Assembly: GCA_964346275.1 (NCBI GenBank)
Contig: CAYFUR010000033.1
Coordinates: 1 to 35,016 of the forward strand
Length of the DNA stretch: 35,016 bases
Source: CAYFUR01 sp964346275
GTDB taxonomy: Bacteria; Sumerlaeota; Sumerlaeia; SLMS01
Direction: 5' to 3'
Part shown: one piece after another, positions 8,297 to 16,085 of the stretch
How the letters are laid out: each line of letters starts with the position of its first letter
Position numbering within the stretch: position 1 is the first letter of the stretch
Made by a program: the position numbers and the translations under genes
The notes under the pieces: model-generated
Told to the model about the DNA's origin: nothing
What the model saw: the letters and a program-made list of their open reading frames with translations, nothing else
Database searches by the model: none

Positions 8297-8998
8297 CTAT
8301 TCTCCAAGCACCGCTTGCAGCCCCTCGGCGACCGTGTCGGAGATTTCTTTCCAGCGAGCCTTTTCCTGAAAGTAAGGCCCCTGATTGAGTTCCAATTCGA
8401 TGCCCAGATACTGGTCTTCCCCGAACTTCTCCCGCAACCACGCCGTCAGCCCATCGGACACGCCCAGGTAGGGGTAATTGGCCCTGATCCGCAGGCCGGG
8501 GGAGAGGCGTTGCATTTCTTCGAGATACCGCTGGGAAAACTCGGATTCCCGTTTCCTGCCGGGATCAAACAAGACCCCAATGTCGCCATCGCGCTTTTCC
8601 CCCTCGAAATGGGGGGTGAAAGAATGCACCGACAGGTGGAGCACACGGTGGTCGCGCAGGCGGGCCACCTCCACCATGTCCCAGGCATTGCGGCGATAGC
8701 GGCGGTGGTAACGCTCCAACAGGCCTTGGCGCTCTTCCTCCGCCAGGTCACGCGTGAACTCGGAAAAGATTTCCGGGTTGCTTTCACGCCGGTTCAAATC
8801 CACGAGCAGCCGCGTCACGGAGGAAACGAGCAGGGGCGCTCCCAGCAGCATGGCCAGGCGCTGGGCCACTTCCCAGGCTCCCGCATCCCAGCCGCGGTGG
8901 CTTTCCACAACGGCCCGGTTCCCGTCGAACAAGTGCCGATAACCGGCAGGCACGTCCCGCACCGCATGTTCGCAGGTAATCAGCTGGCTTTGGATCAT
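8297..8998 (-). CDS. N-formylglutamate amidohydrolase family protein
   Basis: A 233-residue cytosolic hydrolase. The family, related to HutG of histidine breakdown, cleaves N-formylglutamate to glutamate and formate; distant members act on other N-acyl amino acids. Visible family signatures are LITCEHA near the N-terminus, the SHRGWDAGAWEVA segment after it, LVDLNRRESNP, and LHLSVHSFTP, where histidines and acidic residues should bind the metal. The C-terminus has YLGIELELNQG. Length is typical. ATG 8998 follows AAGGA with about 10 bases spacing on the minus strand. No other hut genes are in the window, so a role in histidine use is uncertain. It is divergent from the pullulanase-type gene. 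Confidence 0.8.
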   Translation of the reverse strand: MIQSQLITCEHAVRDVPAGYRHLFDGNRAVVESHRGWDAGAWEVAQRLAMLLGAPLLVSSVTRLLVDLNRRESNPEIFSEFTRDLAEEERQGLLERYHRRYRRNAWDMVEVARLRDHRVLHLSVHSFTPHFEGEKRDGDIGVLFDPGRKRESEFSQRYLEEMQRLSPGLRIRANYPYLGVSDGLTAWLREKFGEDQYLGIELELNQGPYFQEKARWKEISDTVAEGLQAVLGE

Positions 8999-9100
8999 GG
9001 GAAGTTATTCCTTTCTTGATGCGGTTGGCCCGCCAGACCGAGGAAATGGACAAAGTGGGCCCGGAATCCCAGCAGCCCTTTTGCCCGATGCCAAGAACAA

Positions 9101-11659
9101 TTGCTTCTCCCGGATGCCACGGAGGGCTTGCCATCGGAAAGGCGTCTCGGTAAAAACCCGGACCTTCAATTCGGGGATACTGATCCCGCGGAGTTTGCTT
9201 TGCTGACTGTTCATTACCATCGAGTTGATCACGATTACAACGAGCCGACTCTCTGGACCTGGGATGGCACGAATACCCGCCAGCCCGAAGAAAACGAGCT
9301 GGACCCCGCCGGCGAGGATGACTTTGGCGTCTTCTTCCTCATCGATCCGGAGGACTACGGGGAGCCCGGCGAGCATTCCATTGTTGGTTTCCTTCCCCGC
9401 CTGCACAAGAGCTGGGACTACAAGGACAACGGAGACCGGTACTGGACGCCGCGCCTTGGAAATGAAATCTGGCTCGTTAGCCGCGACCCCCGCGTCTATA
9501 CAGAGCGCCCCGACATTGCTCCTTCCGTGCGGACAGCATACCTCGACAGCGGCGAGCTGGTCTCTGTTCACCTTTCCCATGGGATCGAGCTTGGCCGCCT
9601 CGTTCCCTCCACGTTCCATGTGCGCAGCGCCGACGGGCCCTCTTATCCCGTGCACGCTGTGCGGGCGGTGGAGCCAACCGGAGGGAAGACGCGCATGCTC
9701 GAACTGGTGCTGAGCGAATCACCCCCCAGGCGCCACGAGCTGGCTCTCCTTGTGGATGGATACCGGGCGGGGACCATCGAGCGGCGCGGCATGGATGAGG
9801 AAAACGGCCGTATCGAACTGCCCCTCGGCGCGATCTGTTCCGAAGAAGAAACCATCTTCCGGGTTTTCTCGCCCACGGCCCTGGGCGTCCATGTTGTGCT
9901 TTACGATCACCCCACCGGCCAGGCCGGGCGGCGCATGATCCCCCTCGAACCAACCGGCCAAGGAATCTGGGAGCACAGCGAGCAGGGAGACCTCCACGGC
10001 CGCTCCTACCGCCTCTATGTCGATGCCGAGGGAGAAGCGGCGCGCCGCGAAGTCGTCGACATCTATACAAAATGCGCCACGGGCCACGACGGCCACGGCA
10101 AGATCATCGATCCGCGGCGCCTCGACCCCCAGGGGTTCCGCCCCATCCGCCGTCCCGAAAACATCACCCACCCAACCGACGCGATCATCTGGGAAGCCCA
10201 TGTCCGTGATTTGTCTATCAGCTCGGATTCCGGCGTGCCCCAGCGCCATCGTGGCAAATACCTCGGCGCGGCCCAGCGCGGTACCACAGTGCCAAACACG
10301 AAGATCTCCACGCTTATCGATCACCTCCTGGAGCTTGGCGTCACCCACGTGCAGCTTCTCCCGGTTCAGGATTTCGAAAACGACGAGATTTCCGGCCCCT
10401 ACAATTGGGGCTATATGACCGTGAATTTCCTCTCCCCGGAAGGGTGGTATGCCAGCGACCATCGCTCCGCCGCGCGCGTTTCCGAGTTCAAGGAGCTGGT
10501 GAAAGCCTTCCACGAGGCCGGCCTCCGCGTCGTCATGGACGTCGTCTATAACCACACCGGCCACACTTCCAATTTCGAAGCCATCGCGCCCGGCTACTAC
10601 CATCGCATGCGGCCCGATGGCAGCTTCTGGAATGGCTCCGGATGCGGCAATGAATTCCGCAGCGAATCCTCCATGGGGCGGAAATTCATCGTCGATTGCT
10701 GCAAATACTGGGTCGAGGAATACGGCGTGGATGGGTTCCGGTTTGACCTGATGGGCCTGATCGACCTGGAAACGCTCGAGATCATTCGCAATCATCTCCA
10801 CGCCATCGATCCCACGCTGCTCATCTATGGCGAGCCCTGGGGCGCCGTCCCCCCGGACGAATGCGGCATCCGCCAGGTCACATACAAACCCGTTCTGGGC
10901 GGCACCGGAATCGGCGCCTTCAACGATCACATGCGCGATGATCTGAAAGGATCACCGGAAGGCGATGATCCCGGGTATATACAAAACGGGGCCCGCCGCG
11001 ATGGAGTCTGCCGCGCAGTCCAGGGGGCGATCCATGATTGGGCGGAGGATCCCAGCCAGGTCGTTCAATACGCCGAATGCCACGATAACCTGACGCTCTG
11101 GGACAAGCTGGCGATCTCCGCGCCCGATTCTTCCGAGGAAACGCGCCTCAAAATGCAGATGCTTGGTATCGGCATCCTCGCTGTCAGCCAGGGCATCTTC
11201 TTCCTTCATGGGGGCATGGAGTTCGCCCGCGAAAAGAACGGCAACCCCAACACCTATAACGCCCCCGACGAGATCAACCGCATCGACTGGCGCAGAAAAA
11301 AGCGGTTCCAAGATCTCTTTGTCTATACCAAAACGCTCATCGCCATCCGGCGCGCGCATCCCGTCTTCCGCCTCCCCGGGCGCAAGGACGTTGAGGACCG
11401 CATGAGCTTCCGCGACGACTTGCTCCCCGATCCATCGGCCATCGCCTTCGTCCTGGATGGAACCGATCTGGACGGCGAGAGCTGGGACGAAACCCTTGTC
11501 TTAATCAATCCGGCAAAGGAAGACCTCCAATTCCCACTGCCCGAGGGGGACTGGCAAATCTATGTTCAGGGCCGGAAATGCTCAACAGAGCCCCTGGTTC
11601 GCGCCTCCGGCGAGGTGTCCGTTCCCGCCCATGGCCTGGCCCTTCTCGCCCGCCCCTGA
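9101..11659 (+). CDS. Type I pullulanase / glycogen-debranching-type GH13 enzyme with CBM41
   Basis: Hydrolyses alpha-1,6 branches in pullulan, starch or glycogen (family function). An N-terminal CBM41 (LTVHYHRVDHDYNEPTLWTW, from about residue 35) precedes a linker, an E-set/CBM48 domain (FRVFSPTALGVHVVLYD) and the GH13 barrel. The barrel shows IIWEAHVRD, VVMDVVYNHTG (region I), GFRFDLMG (region II, nucleophile about D549), IYGEPWG (region III, acid/base about E578) and ECHDN (region IV, about D662). All catalytic residues are present. No signal peptide is seen, unlike many secreted pullulanases, so it may act on internal glycogen. The start is uncertain: TTG 9101 gives 852 residues, while TTG 9200, just before the CBM41 and after a GGAG-like site, is a good alternative. 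MalQ lies 16 kb away. Confidence 0.88.
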   Translation: MLLPDATEGLPSERRLGKNPDLQFGDTDPAEFALLTVHYHRVDHDYNEPTLWTWDGTNTRQPEENELDPAGEDDFGVFFLIDPEDYGEPGEHSIVGFLPRLHKSWDYKDNGDRYWTPRLGNEIWLVSRDPRVYTERPDIAPSVRTAYLDSGELVSVHLSHGIELGRLVPSTFHVRSADGPSYPVHAVRAVEPTGGKTRMLELVLSESPPRRHELALLVDGYRAGTIERRGMDEENGRIELPLGAICSEEETIFRVFSPTALGVHVVLYDHPTGQAGRRMIPLEPTGQGIWEHSEQGDLHGRSYRLYVDAEGEAARREVVDIYTKCATGHDGHGKIIDPRRLDPQGFRPIRRPENITHPTDAIIWEAHVRDLSISSDSGVPQRHRGKYLGAAQRGTTVPNTKISTLIDHLLELGVTHVQLLPVQDFENDEISGPYNWGYMTVNFLSPEGWYASDHRSAARVSEFKELVKAFHEAGLRVVMDVVYNHTGHTSNFEAIAPGYYHRMRPDGSFWNGSGCGNEFRSESSMGRKFIVDCCKYWVEEYGVDGFRFDLMGLIDLETLEIIRNHLHAIDPTLLIYGEPWGAVPPDECGIRQVTYKPVLGGTGIGAFNDHMRDDLKGSPEGDDPGYIQNGARRDGVCRAVQGAIHDWAEDPSQVVQYAECHDNLTLWDKLAISAPDSSEETRLKMQMLGIGILAVSQGIFFLHGGMEFAREKNGNPNTYNAPDEINRIDWRRKKRFQDLFVYTKTLIAIRRAHPVFRLPGRKDVEDRMSFRDDLLPDPSAIAFVLDGTDLDGESWDETLVLINPAKEDLQFPLPEGDWQIYVQGRKCSTEPLVRASGEVSVPAHGLALLARP

Positions 11660-11737
11660 AAACTCGATTTTTCCAATTCCCGGCATCAGCCTTGCCACAG
11701 CCTGTTGGGGATGGTACCTCTGGATGCAGGAGAAGGA

Positions 11738-12790
11738 ATGAAGGACCGCTCAGAAAACATCTCCACCTCCCAGCCTGCGAAATCGGCGCCGCGCGTGACC
11801 GATCGATACGGGCGCACTCTGCGTTACATCCGTCTCTCCGTTACGGATCTGTGCAATCTCTCCTGCACCTATTGCAATCCCGTCCAGGGATGCGCCTCCA
11901 CCCATCCCCACAAGCTTTCCTGGGACGATCTCGCCTTCCTTGTCGACGTCTCCGTCAACGATCTCGGCGCCGAGGCCGTCCGCATCACCGGCGGCGAGCC
12001 GACCATCCGCCCCGGCCTGATCGACTGGATTTTCCGCATCAACCAGCACCCCGGCCTCATCGATATCGCCATGACCACCAATGGCATCCGCCTGCGCCAG
12101 CTTGCCGCCCCCCTGCGCCAGGCAGGCCTGCGCCGCGTCAACATCTCCCTCGACAGCTTTGACGCCGAGCGCTACCGCGAAGTCACCCGCGGCGGCTCGC
12201 TCCAGCGCTGCCTCGAAGGCATCGACGCCGCCCGCGAGCATTTCGACCGCGTGAAGCTCAATGCGGTCCTTCTCCGCCACGGCAACCTGGAGGAATTGCC
12301 CCGGTTCATCGACTATTCCCACGAAAAAGGCATCGAAGTCCGCTTCATCGAACTCATGCCCCTCTGGGAGGAAAAAGACTACTTTCACCGCGAGTTCATC
12401 AGCGTGGAAGACGTCATGCACCACATCGCCGGCATGGGTTACGTCCTCGAACCCGAGGGCGACGGCCGGGCCGAGGGCAATAAAACGGGCTATGGACCCG
12501 CCACCACCTATGGCGTGCGCGGCAGCGATGCCCGCATCGGCTTTATCAGCCAGATGTCCAACACAAAATGCCTCTCCTGCAACAAGCTCCGCCTCACCAG
12601 CGACGGCGCCCTCAAGCCCTGCCTCCTCTCGCCGGACGAGCAGGATCTCGCCCCCGCCATTAAGGAACGCGATCGCGCTGTCGTGGCCCGCGAGATGAGC
12701 CATCAGTTTCTCATCCGCGCCGAGCGCTACGACGCCCTGGAAGCCCTGACAAAACCCTTCCATCGCTCCATGCAGTCCATCGGCGGATAG
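11738..12790 (+). CDS. moaA: GTP 3',8-cyclase MoaA (molybdenum cofactor biosynthesis)
   Basis: A radical SAM enzyme that converts GTP to 3',8-cyclo-GTP, the first step of molybdopterin synthesis. The N-terminal 4Fe-4S site is CNLSCTYC (C39, C43, C46), followed by the SAM-binding ITGGEPT segment. The second cluster that binds GTP is CLSC with a later cysteine in LKPCLL (C278, C281, C295), spaced C-x2-C-x13-C as in MoaA. The protein ends in Gly-Gly, a conserved and functionally needed MoaA tail. ATG 11738 is chosen because AGGAG at 11726-11730 sits 7 bases upstream, giving 350 residues; the first 25 or so are a short extension. No moaC, moaB, moaE or moeA is nearby. Confidence 0.92.
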   Translation: MKDRSENISTSQPAKSAPRVTDRYGRTLRYIRLSVTDLCNLSCTYCNPVQGCASTHPHKLSWDDLAFLVDVSVNDLGAEAVRITGGEPTIRPGLIDWIFRINQHPGLIDIAMTTNGIRLRQLAAPLRQAGLRRVNISLDSFDAERYREVTRGGSLQRCLEGIDAAREHFDRVKLNAVLLRHGNLEELPRFIDYSHEKGIEVRFIELMPLWEEKDYFHREFISVEDVMHHIAGMGYVLEPEGDGRAEGNKTGYGPATTYGVRGSDARIGFISQMSNTKCLSCNKLRLTSDGALKPCLLSPDEQDLAPAIKERDRAVVAREMSHQFLIRAERYDALEALTKPFHRSMQSIGG

Positions 12791-12959
12791 AGAGCGCATG
12801 GACGAAATTCCGGCAACGGCCCGGCAGGCGGATTCCTCATCCTCATATTCCTCCTCCTCGGTCCTTCCCGCATCCCTTCTCCCCACCCGCCAGGACTTTC
12901 CCCAAAAAGGAGCACTTCCAGATTAGGTGGATCGAGCACGGAATCCGCCGGTTTGGACT

Positions 12960-12978
12960 GCGCAAGCCATGCTTGCGC
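12960..12978. repeat. Palindrome 1, GCGCAAGC-CAT-GCTTGCGC
   Basis: A perfect 8-bp inverted repeat with a 3-base centre. It is preceded by AC-T, and the 10-mer ACTGCGCAAG recurs at palindrome 4 (near 13089), so the two share a left flank. The four repeats resemble a REP-like or structured-leader cluster. Confidence 0.75.
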
Positions 12979-12985
12979 CCTGTTG

Positions 12986-13005
12986 CGGGCAAGCTGGCTT
13001 GCCCG
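12986..13005. repeat. Palindrome 2, CGGGCAAGC-TG-GCTTGCCCG
   Basis: A perfect 9-bp inverted repeat around TG, 7 bases after palindrome 1. The core CAAGC/GCTTG is shared with palindrome 1, so the two can also pair with each other to form a longer imperfect stem. Confidence 0.75.
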
Positions 13006-13013
13006 GGGTGAAG

Positions 13014-13032
13014 GCTGGAGCATGGCTCCAGC
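13014..13032. repeat. Palindrome 3, GCTGGAGC-ATG-GCTCCAGC
   Basis: A perfect 8-bp inverted repeat with a 3-base centre. It follows palindrome 2 by 8 bases. Its arm sequence differs from that of palindromes 1 and 2, but the geometry (about 8-bp arms, 3-base centre) is the same as palindrome 1. Confidence 0.75.
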
Positions 13033-13097
13033 ACTCCAGATTTCGTGGAATCCTTTGACCGACAGCCGGAGAGATGGAAAAGCGATGCACTGCGCAA

Positions 13098-13112
13098 GTC
13101 CTGCTTCAGGAC
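13098..13112. repeat. Palindrome 4, GTCCTG-CTT-CAGGAC
   Basis: A perfect 6-bp inverted repeat with a 3-base centre, 65 bases after palindrome 3. It is preceded by ACTGCGCAAG, the same 10-mer that precedes and enters palindrome 1, which suggests duplicated or related units. Confidence 0.65.
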
Positions 13113-13280
13113 ATTCCTCAAAATTGGGCACCTTCACTTGTGATATGCGGCAAGCTCATGCGTTTCAGGATTAGAGCGATTTGCCGAGATTCGTTTTTGG
13201 GGAAGGTCCTCCCAACTCGCCACTTGAACGGCCACCGGCCCCGCGCTACCGTCTGGGCTGATCAGGAGAGGAGAATCTCC

Positions 13281-14963
13281 GTGGCAAAGCAGGCAAAAAA
13301 CAGGAAATCCTCGGGCATGATCGTCGGCGAGAGCCAGGACGGCGCTCTTGGTATTCTCATGGCCGAGGTCTCCGGCCTGGGCATGGCCGAGTTTGATGAA
13401 AGCGGAGTCCTTCTCGCGCTCAATCAAGGCGCCGAACGCCTTTTCGGCTGCCGGACATCGTCCCTCAAGAAGAAAAAGCACCCACTTTTCATGGAGCAGG
13501 AGCGATTTCTGAAAGCGCTGGGCGAAGCGCGGGAATCGGGCAAGCCGGTCGAGGCGAGTTTCACGGCCTTCCGCCGGAAGGAGAAACTGCACCTTCGCGG
13601 CCACATCCTGGCGCGGAGCACCCCGAACGGGGAGCCCTGCTTTGTCGTCTTGCTCCAGGACGAAACGCCTCAGCACAGAGCCGCGGCGGACCTCGAAGAG
13701 CTGCGCGAACGGGTCCGCCGCAACATGCGCCAGACGGAAAAAGAGGCCGAATTCCTCCGCGAACTCCTCCGCCACACCAACGAAACGATCCAGATCGCCG
13801 TCGCCGTCCAGGACCTCCAATCCGGCATGGTCGCCTACGTCAACGAAGCCTTCGAAGAAATCACGGGTCTCGAACGCATCAATGTCCTGGGCATGACATT
13901 CAACGAGATCTTTCAGGAATTCCCTCGCACGCGCGAACTGATTTCCGATTACTTGAAGCGAATCGCCAGGAGCGCCGACGAGGATGTGGAAACACCACCT
14001 CCCGCGCACATGCAGGTGCGTCTTCGCTCGGGGGAAAAACGGCTCGAGGTCTACGGCCGGCCTATTATCGTCGAGGCGCACGAAAACCAGTATATCCTCC
14101 TCATCATGGAGGACAACACCGAGCGCCAGCGCCTCCAGACCCAGCTCGTCCAATCGGAAAAGCTCGCGGCTGTCGGCCAGCTCGCCGCCGGCATCGCCCA
14201 CGAAATCCGCAATCCCCTCAACACCATCTATAATGCCCTGTACGACCTGGAGGAGATCCTCGAGGAGCCCAGCGAGGACGCGCAGGAAGACATCTCCATT
14301 TCCATGGAGGAAATCAAGCGCGTGCAGGACATCATCACCAACCTGCTGGATTTCGCCCGCGAGTCCGAGCGCTCCTCGGGCCGCAGCAATGTGAACGACG
14401 TGGTCAACAAGACCGTGCGCCTCGTCCAGCACGACCTCAGTAACAAAAGCGTCGTCATTACGTGCGCCCTCGCCCGCATCCCCGAAGTCACGATCAACAA
14501 CAACGCGCTAAAGCAAATCCTCATCAACCTGATTACCAACGCCGCCCAGGCCATGGAAGGGGGCGGTGAAATCGAGCTGCGCACCAAGCGCGGCCAGGGC
14601 CCTGTCCCCGGCCAGGATGCGCCCCAGGCCTCCCAGCGCGAAAAACGCTACCAGTCCGACTCGCCCCAGCTTCGCCTCGCCGGAAAACAGGGGGAAGACG
14701 ACTGGATGGAAACGGAAGAATCCGTGAGCCAGCATGTCGTCCTTGAAATCTCCGACGATGGGCCTGGAATCCCGCCCGATGTCCTTCCGAATATCTTCAA
14801 TCCCTTCTATACAACCAAGCCGCCCGGCAGCGGCACGGGCCTTGGCCTCTCGGTGGTTCACTCGTTGATCAGCGACGCCGGCGGCGCCATCAGCGTCACC
14901 TCCGAGCGCGGCGTTGGAACCACGTTTCTCATCGAGCTGCCCGCCGTGGCGGACGAAGAATAA
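13281..14963 (+). CDS. PAS-domain sensor histidine kinase (NtrB-like)
   Basis: A 560-residue cytosolic histidine kinase with no membrane segments. A first PAS domain lies at about residues 28-125, a charged helical linker near 130-165, a second PAS near 165-285, the HisKA domain near 295-360 and the HATPase domain from about 395. The phosphoacceptor is H307 in the H box GIAHEIRNPLN. The N box is LINLITNAAQAM (N420), the G1 box SDDGPGIPP (D493) and the F/G2 region PFYTTKPPGSGTGLGLS. About 45 extra charged residues sit between the N and G1 boxes. GTG 13281 is chosen because it follows AGGAGAGGAG at 13263-13272; an upstream ATG at 13074 would translate the palindrome 4 region. No response regulator is adjacent; one lies at 25453. 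Signal and targets are unknown. Confidence 0.88.
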   Translation: MAKQAKNRKSSGMIVGESQDGALGILMAEVSGLGMAEFDESGVLLALNQGAERLFGCRTSSLKKKKHPLFMEQERFLKALGEARESGKPVEASFTAFRRKEKLHLRGHILARSTPNGEPCFVVLLQDETPQHRAAADLEELRERVRRNMRQTEKEAEFLRELLRHTNETIQIAVAVQDLQSGMVAYVNEAFEEITGLERINVLGMTFNEIFQEFPRTRELISDYLKRIARSADEDVETPPPAHMQVRLRSGEKRLEVYGRPIIVEAHENQYILLIMEDNTERQRLQTQLVQSEKLAAVGQLAAGIAHEIRNPLNTIYNALYDLEEILEEPSEDAQEDISISMEEIKRVQDIITNLLDFARESERSSGRSNVNDVVNKTVRLVQHDLSNKSVVITCALARIPEVTINNNALKQILINLITNAAQAMEGGGEIELRTKRGQGPVPGQDAPQASQREKRYQSDSPQLRLAGKQGEDDWMETEESVSQHVVLEISDDGPGIPPDVLPNIFNPFYTTKPPGSGTGLGLSVVHSLISDAGGAISVTSERGVGTTFLIELPAVADEE

Positions 14964-14994
14964 AGCGCCCGCCGCAATGGCGGGCGCTTTATTC
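14958..14994. terminator. Bidirectional terminator, 16-bp perfect stem
   Basis: GAATAAAGCGCCCGCC (14958-14973) pairs perfectly with GGCGGGCGCTTTATTC (14979-14994) around GCAAT. The stem includes the kinase stop codon. A/T-rich ends on both sides suit termination of the kinase and of the convergent lipoprotein gene, which ends at 15015. Confidence 0.85.
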
Positions 14995-15014
14995 GAGCGT
15001 TACCCGAAGCAGCC

Positions 15015-15980
15015 TTAAAACTGGATCGGAATCCAGAGAAACCGAAGGCCGAACCGGTCTTCTTTCCACTGCCAGCCGAACCCTGTCCACAACGGGCCGT
15101 AGCGGGCCTTCACCAGTTCACCATCCAGATCGCGCCGTGTATAGTCGTTCCAGAGCGCCCCTCCCACGAGGCCGTGAACGCTCTCCCGCCCCACGATCGC
15201 CGGCTCCTGGGAATCCTCGTTCATTTCCACGGCGCGCTGCTTGATTTGATAATAACCGAGGATTCCAAACAGCGGCCCGTGCATCATGATGCTTTCCTGG
15301 GCGTTTGCATTCTTGATGGACACATCCGTCCAGAGGATCGTCCCAAGGACGCCGCCGAGAAGCAGCGGCGCCGCGAGATAGACCTCCGCCGTTTCATCCG
15401 TGCGCGGATCCGTCGCTTCCGCCGTCAGGCAGGCCGGCCCCAGCGTCCACAGCACGTTCCAGAACTGCGCCTGGAAATCGCCGGTGTCCGCCCGGACGCG
15501 GCTGAAGAAAAGCGGAATCCCGTCCGCATCGATCTGCACGTTCCCCGAGGGATCTCCCTCGCTAAAACGATCCGTGTAGAGCGGCCACCAGATCAGCCCT
15601 TCTTTCCCCACCGGCTCATCCTGGGACCGATCGTAGGAGGAGTTCGCATAGACAACGCGGTAGGGCAGAAAAAACATCGGAAAGCCCAGGCCGTTCCAGG
15701 TAAACCGCTCGGCCCAAATGCTTTCTCCACCGCCCTGGCGTGTCATGGTCTGCGAATAAATGTTCAACGGCAAAAGCCAACTGAATCTCTTTTGCAGAAG
15801 AACGTTTCCCTGCGGTCCCAATTCATCGATCTTGGCCCATTGCTCCTCCGTGATGGGCTCGCCCGGCTTCAGCCCGGAATCCTTCAGTGATTGCGGCTGG
15901 TGAACAGAGAGACAGCCAGTGAGAAAACTGGCCATGACGAATAACCCACAGAAGGTGACCCATTTCGAAGCGTTGCGCAT
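15015..15980 (-). CDS. Hypothetical lipoprotein
   Basis: A 321-residue protein of no family I recognise. The N-terminus is a lipoprotein signal: basic MRNASKW, a hydrophobic stretch, and the lipobox LTGC, so cleavage and lipidation at that cysteine are expected. The mature part is rich in aromatic residues (many Trp, Tyr and Phe) and has no catalytic motif. Near residues 205-220 a short hydrophobic segment (APLLLGGVLGTILWTD) could be a membrane dip. The last third contains repeated GxLWxD- and GPLW-like strands (GGALWNDYTRR, YGPLWTGFGWQW), suggesting beta structure. ATG 15980 follows AAAGGA with about 10 bases spacing on the minus strand. It is a single gene between a bidirectional terminator and the divergent SDR gene. 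Confidence 0.75.
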   Translation of the reverse strand: MRNASKWVTFCGLFVMASFLTGCLSVHQPQSLKDSGLKPGEPITEEQWAKIDELGPQGNVLLQKRFSWLLPLNIYSQTMTRQGGGESIWAERFTWNGLGFPMFFLPYRVVYANSSYDRSQDEPVGKEGLIWWPLYTDRFSEGDPSGNVQIDADGIPLFFSRVRADTGDFQAQFWNVLWTLGPACLTAEATDPRTDETAEVYLAAPLLLGGVLGTILWTDVSIKNANAQESIMMHGPLFGILGYYQIKQRAVEMNEDSQEPAIVGRESVHGLVGGALWNDYTRRDLDGELVKARYGPLWTGFGWQWKEDRFGLRFLWIPIQF

Positions 15981-16085
15981 CCAGACCGGTCCTTTCTATC
16001 ACGATTGATTTTCCAACTGGCACAGGGTATGCCCCTTTCCAGCGAGCGTCAACGCAAGCCATCTCACTCCCGTGGAGAATCCCCA

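Larger units (their letters stand above)
12791..13280. other. 490-base gene-free segment with pyrimidine tract and palindromes
   Basis: No convincing gene lies between moaA and the histidine kinase. The first part contains a tract of about 70 bases (12833-12903) that is roughly 80% C or T on the plus strand. The middle (12960-13112) holds four small perfect inverted repeats, listed separately. The last 170 bases show only the kinase ribosome site AGGAGAGGAG at 13263-13272. Open frames crossing the segment on both strands read through the palindromes and have no family resemblance. Confidence 0.6.

Noticed and set aside
12727..13137. Minus-strand open frame of 136 codons across the moaA end and the palindrome cluster
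   Set aside because: It overlaps the end of moaA and reads straight through the palindromes; it has no family resemblance and no ribosome site. It looks like a chance frame over repeat DNA.
13134..14432. Minus-strand open frame of 432 codons
   Set aside because: Antisense to the histidine kinase, whose PAS, H-box and N-box motifs are clear on the plus strand.
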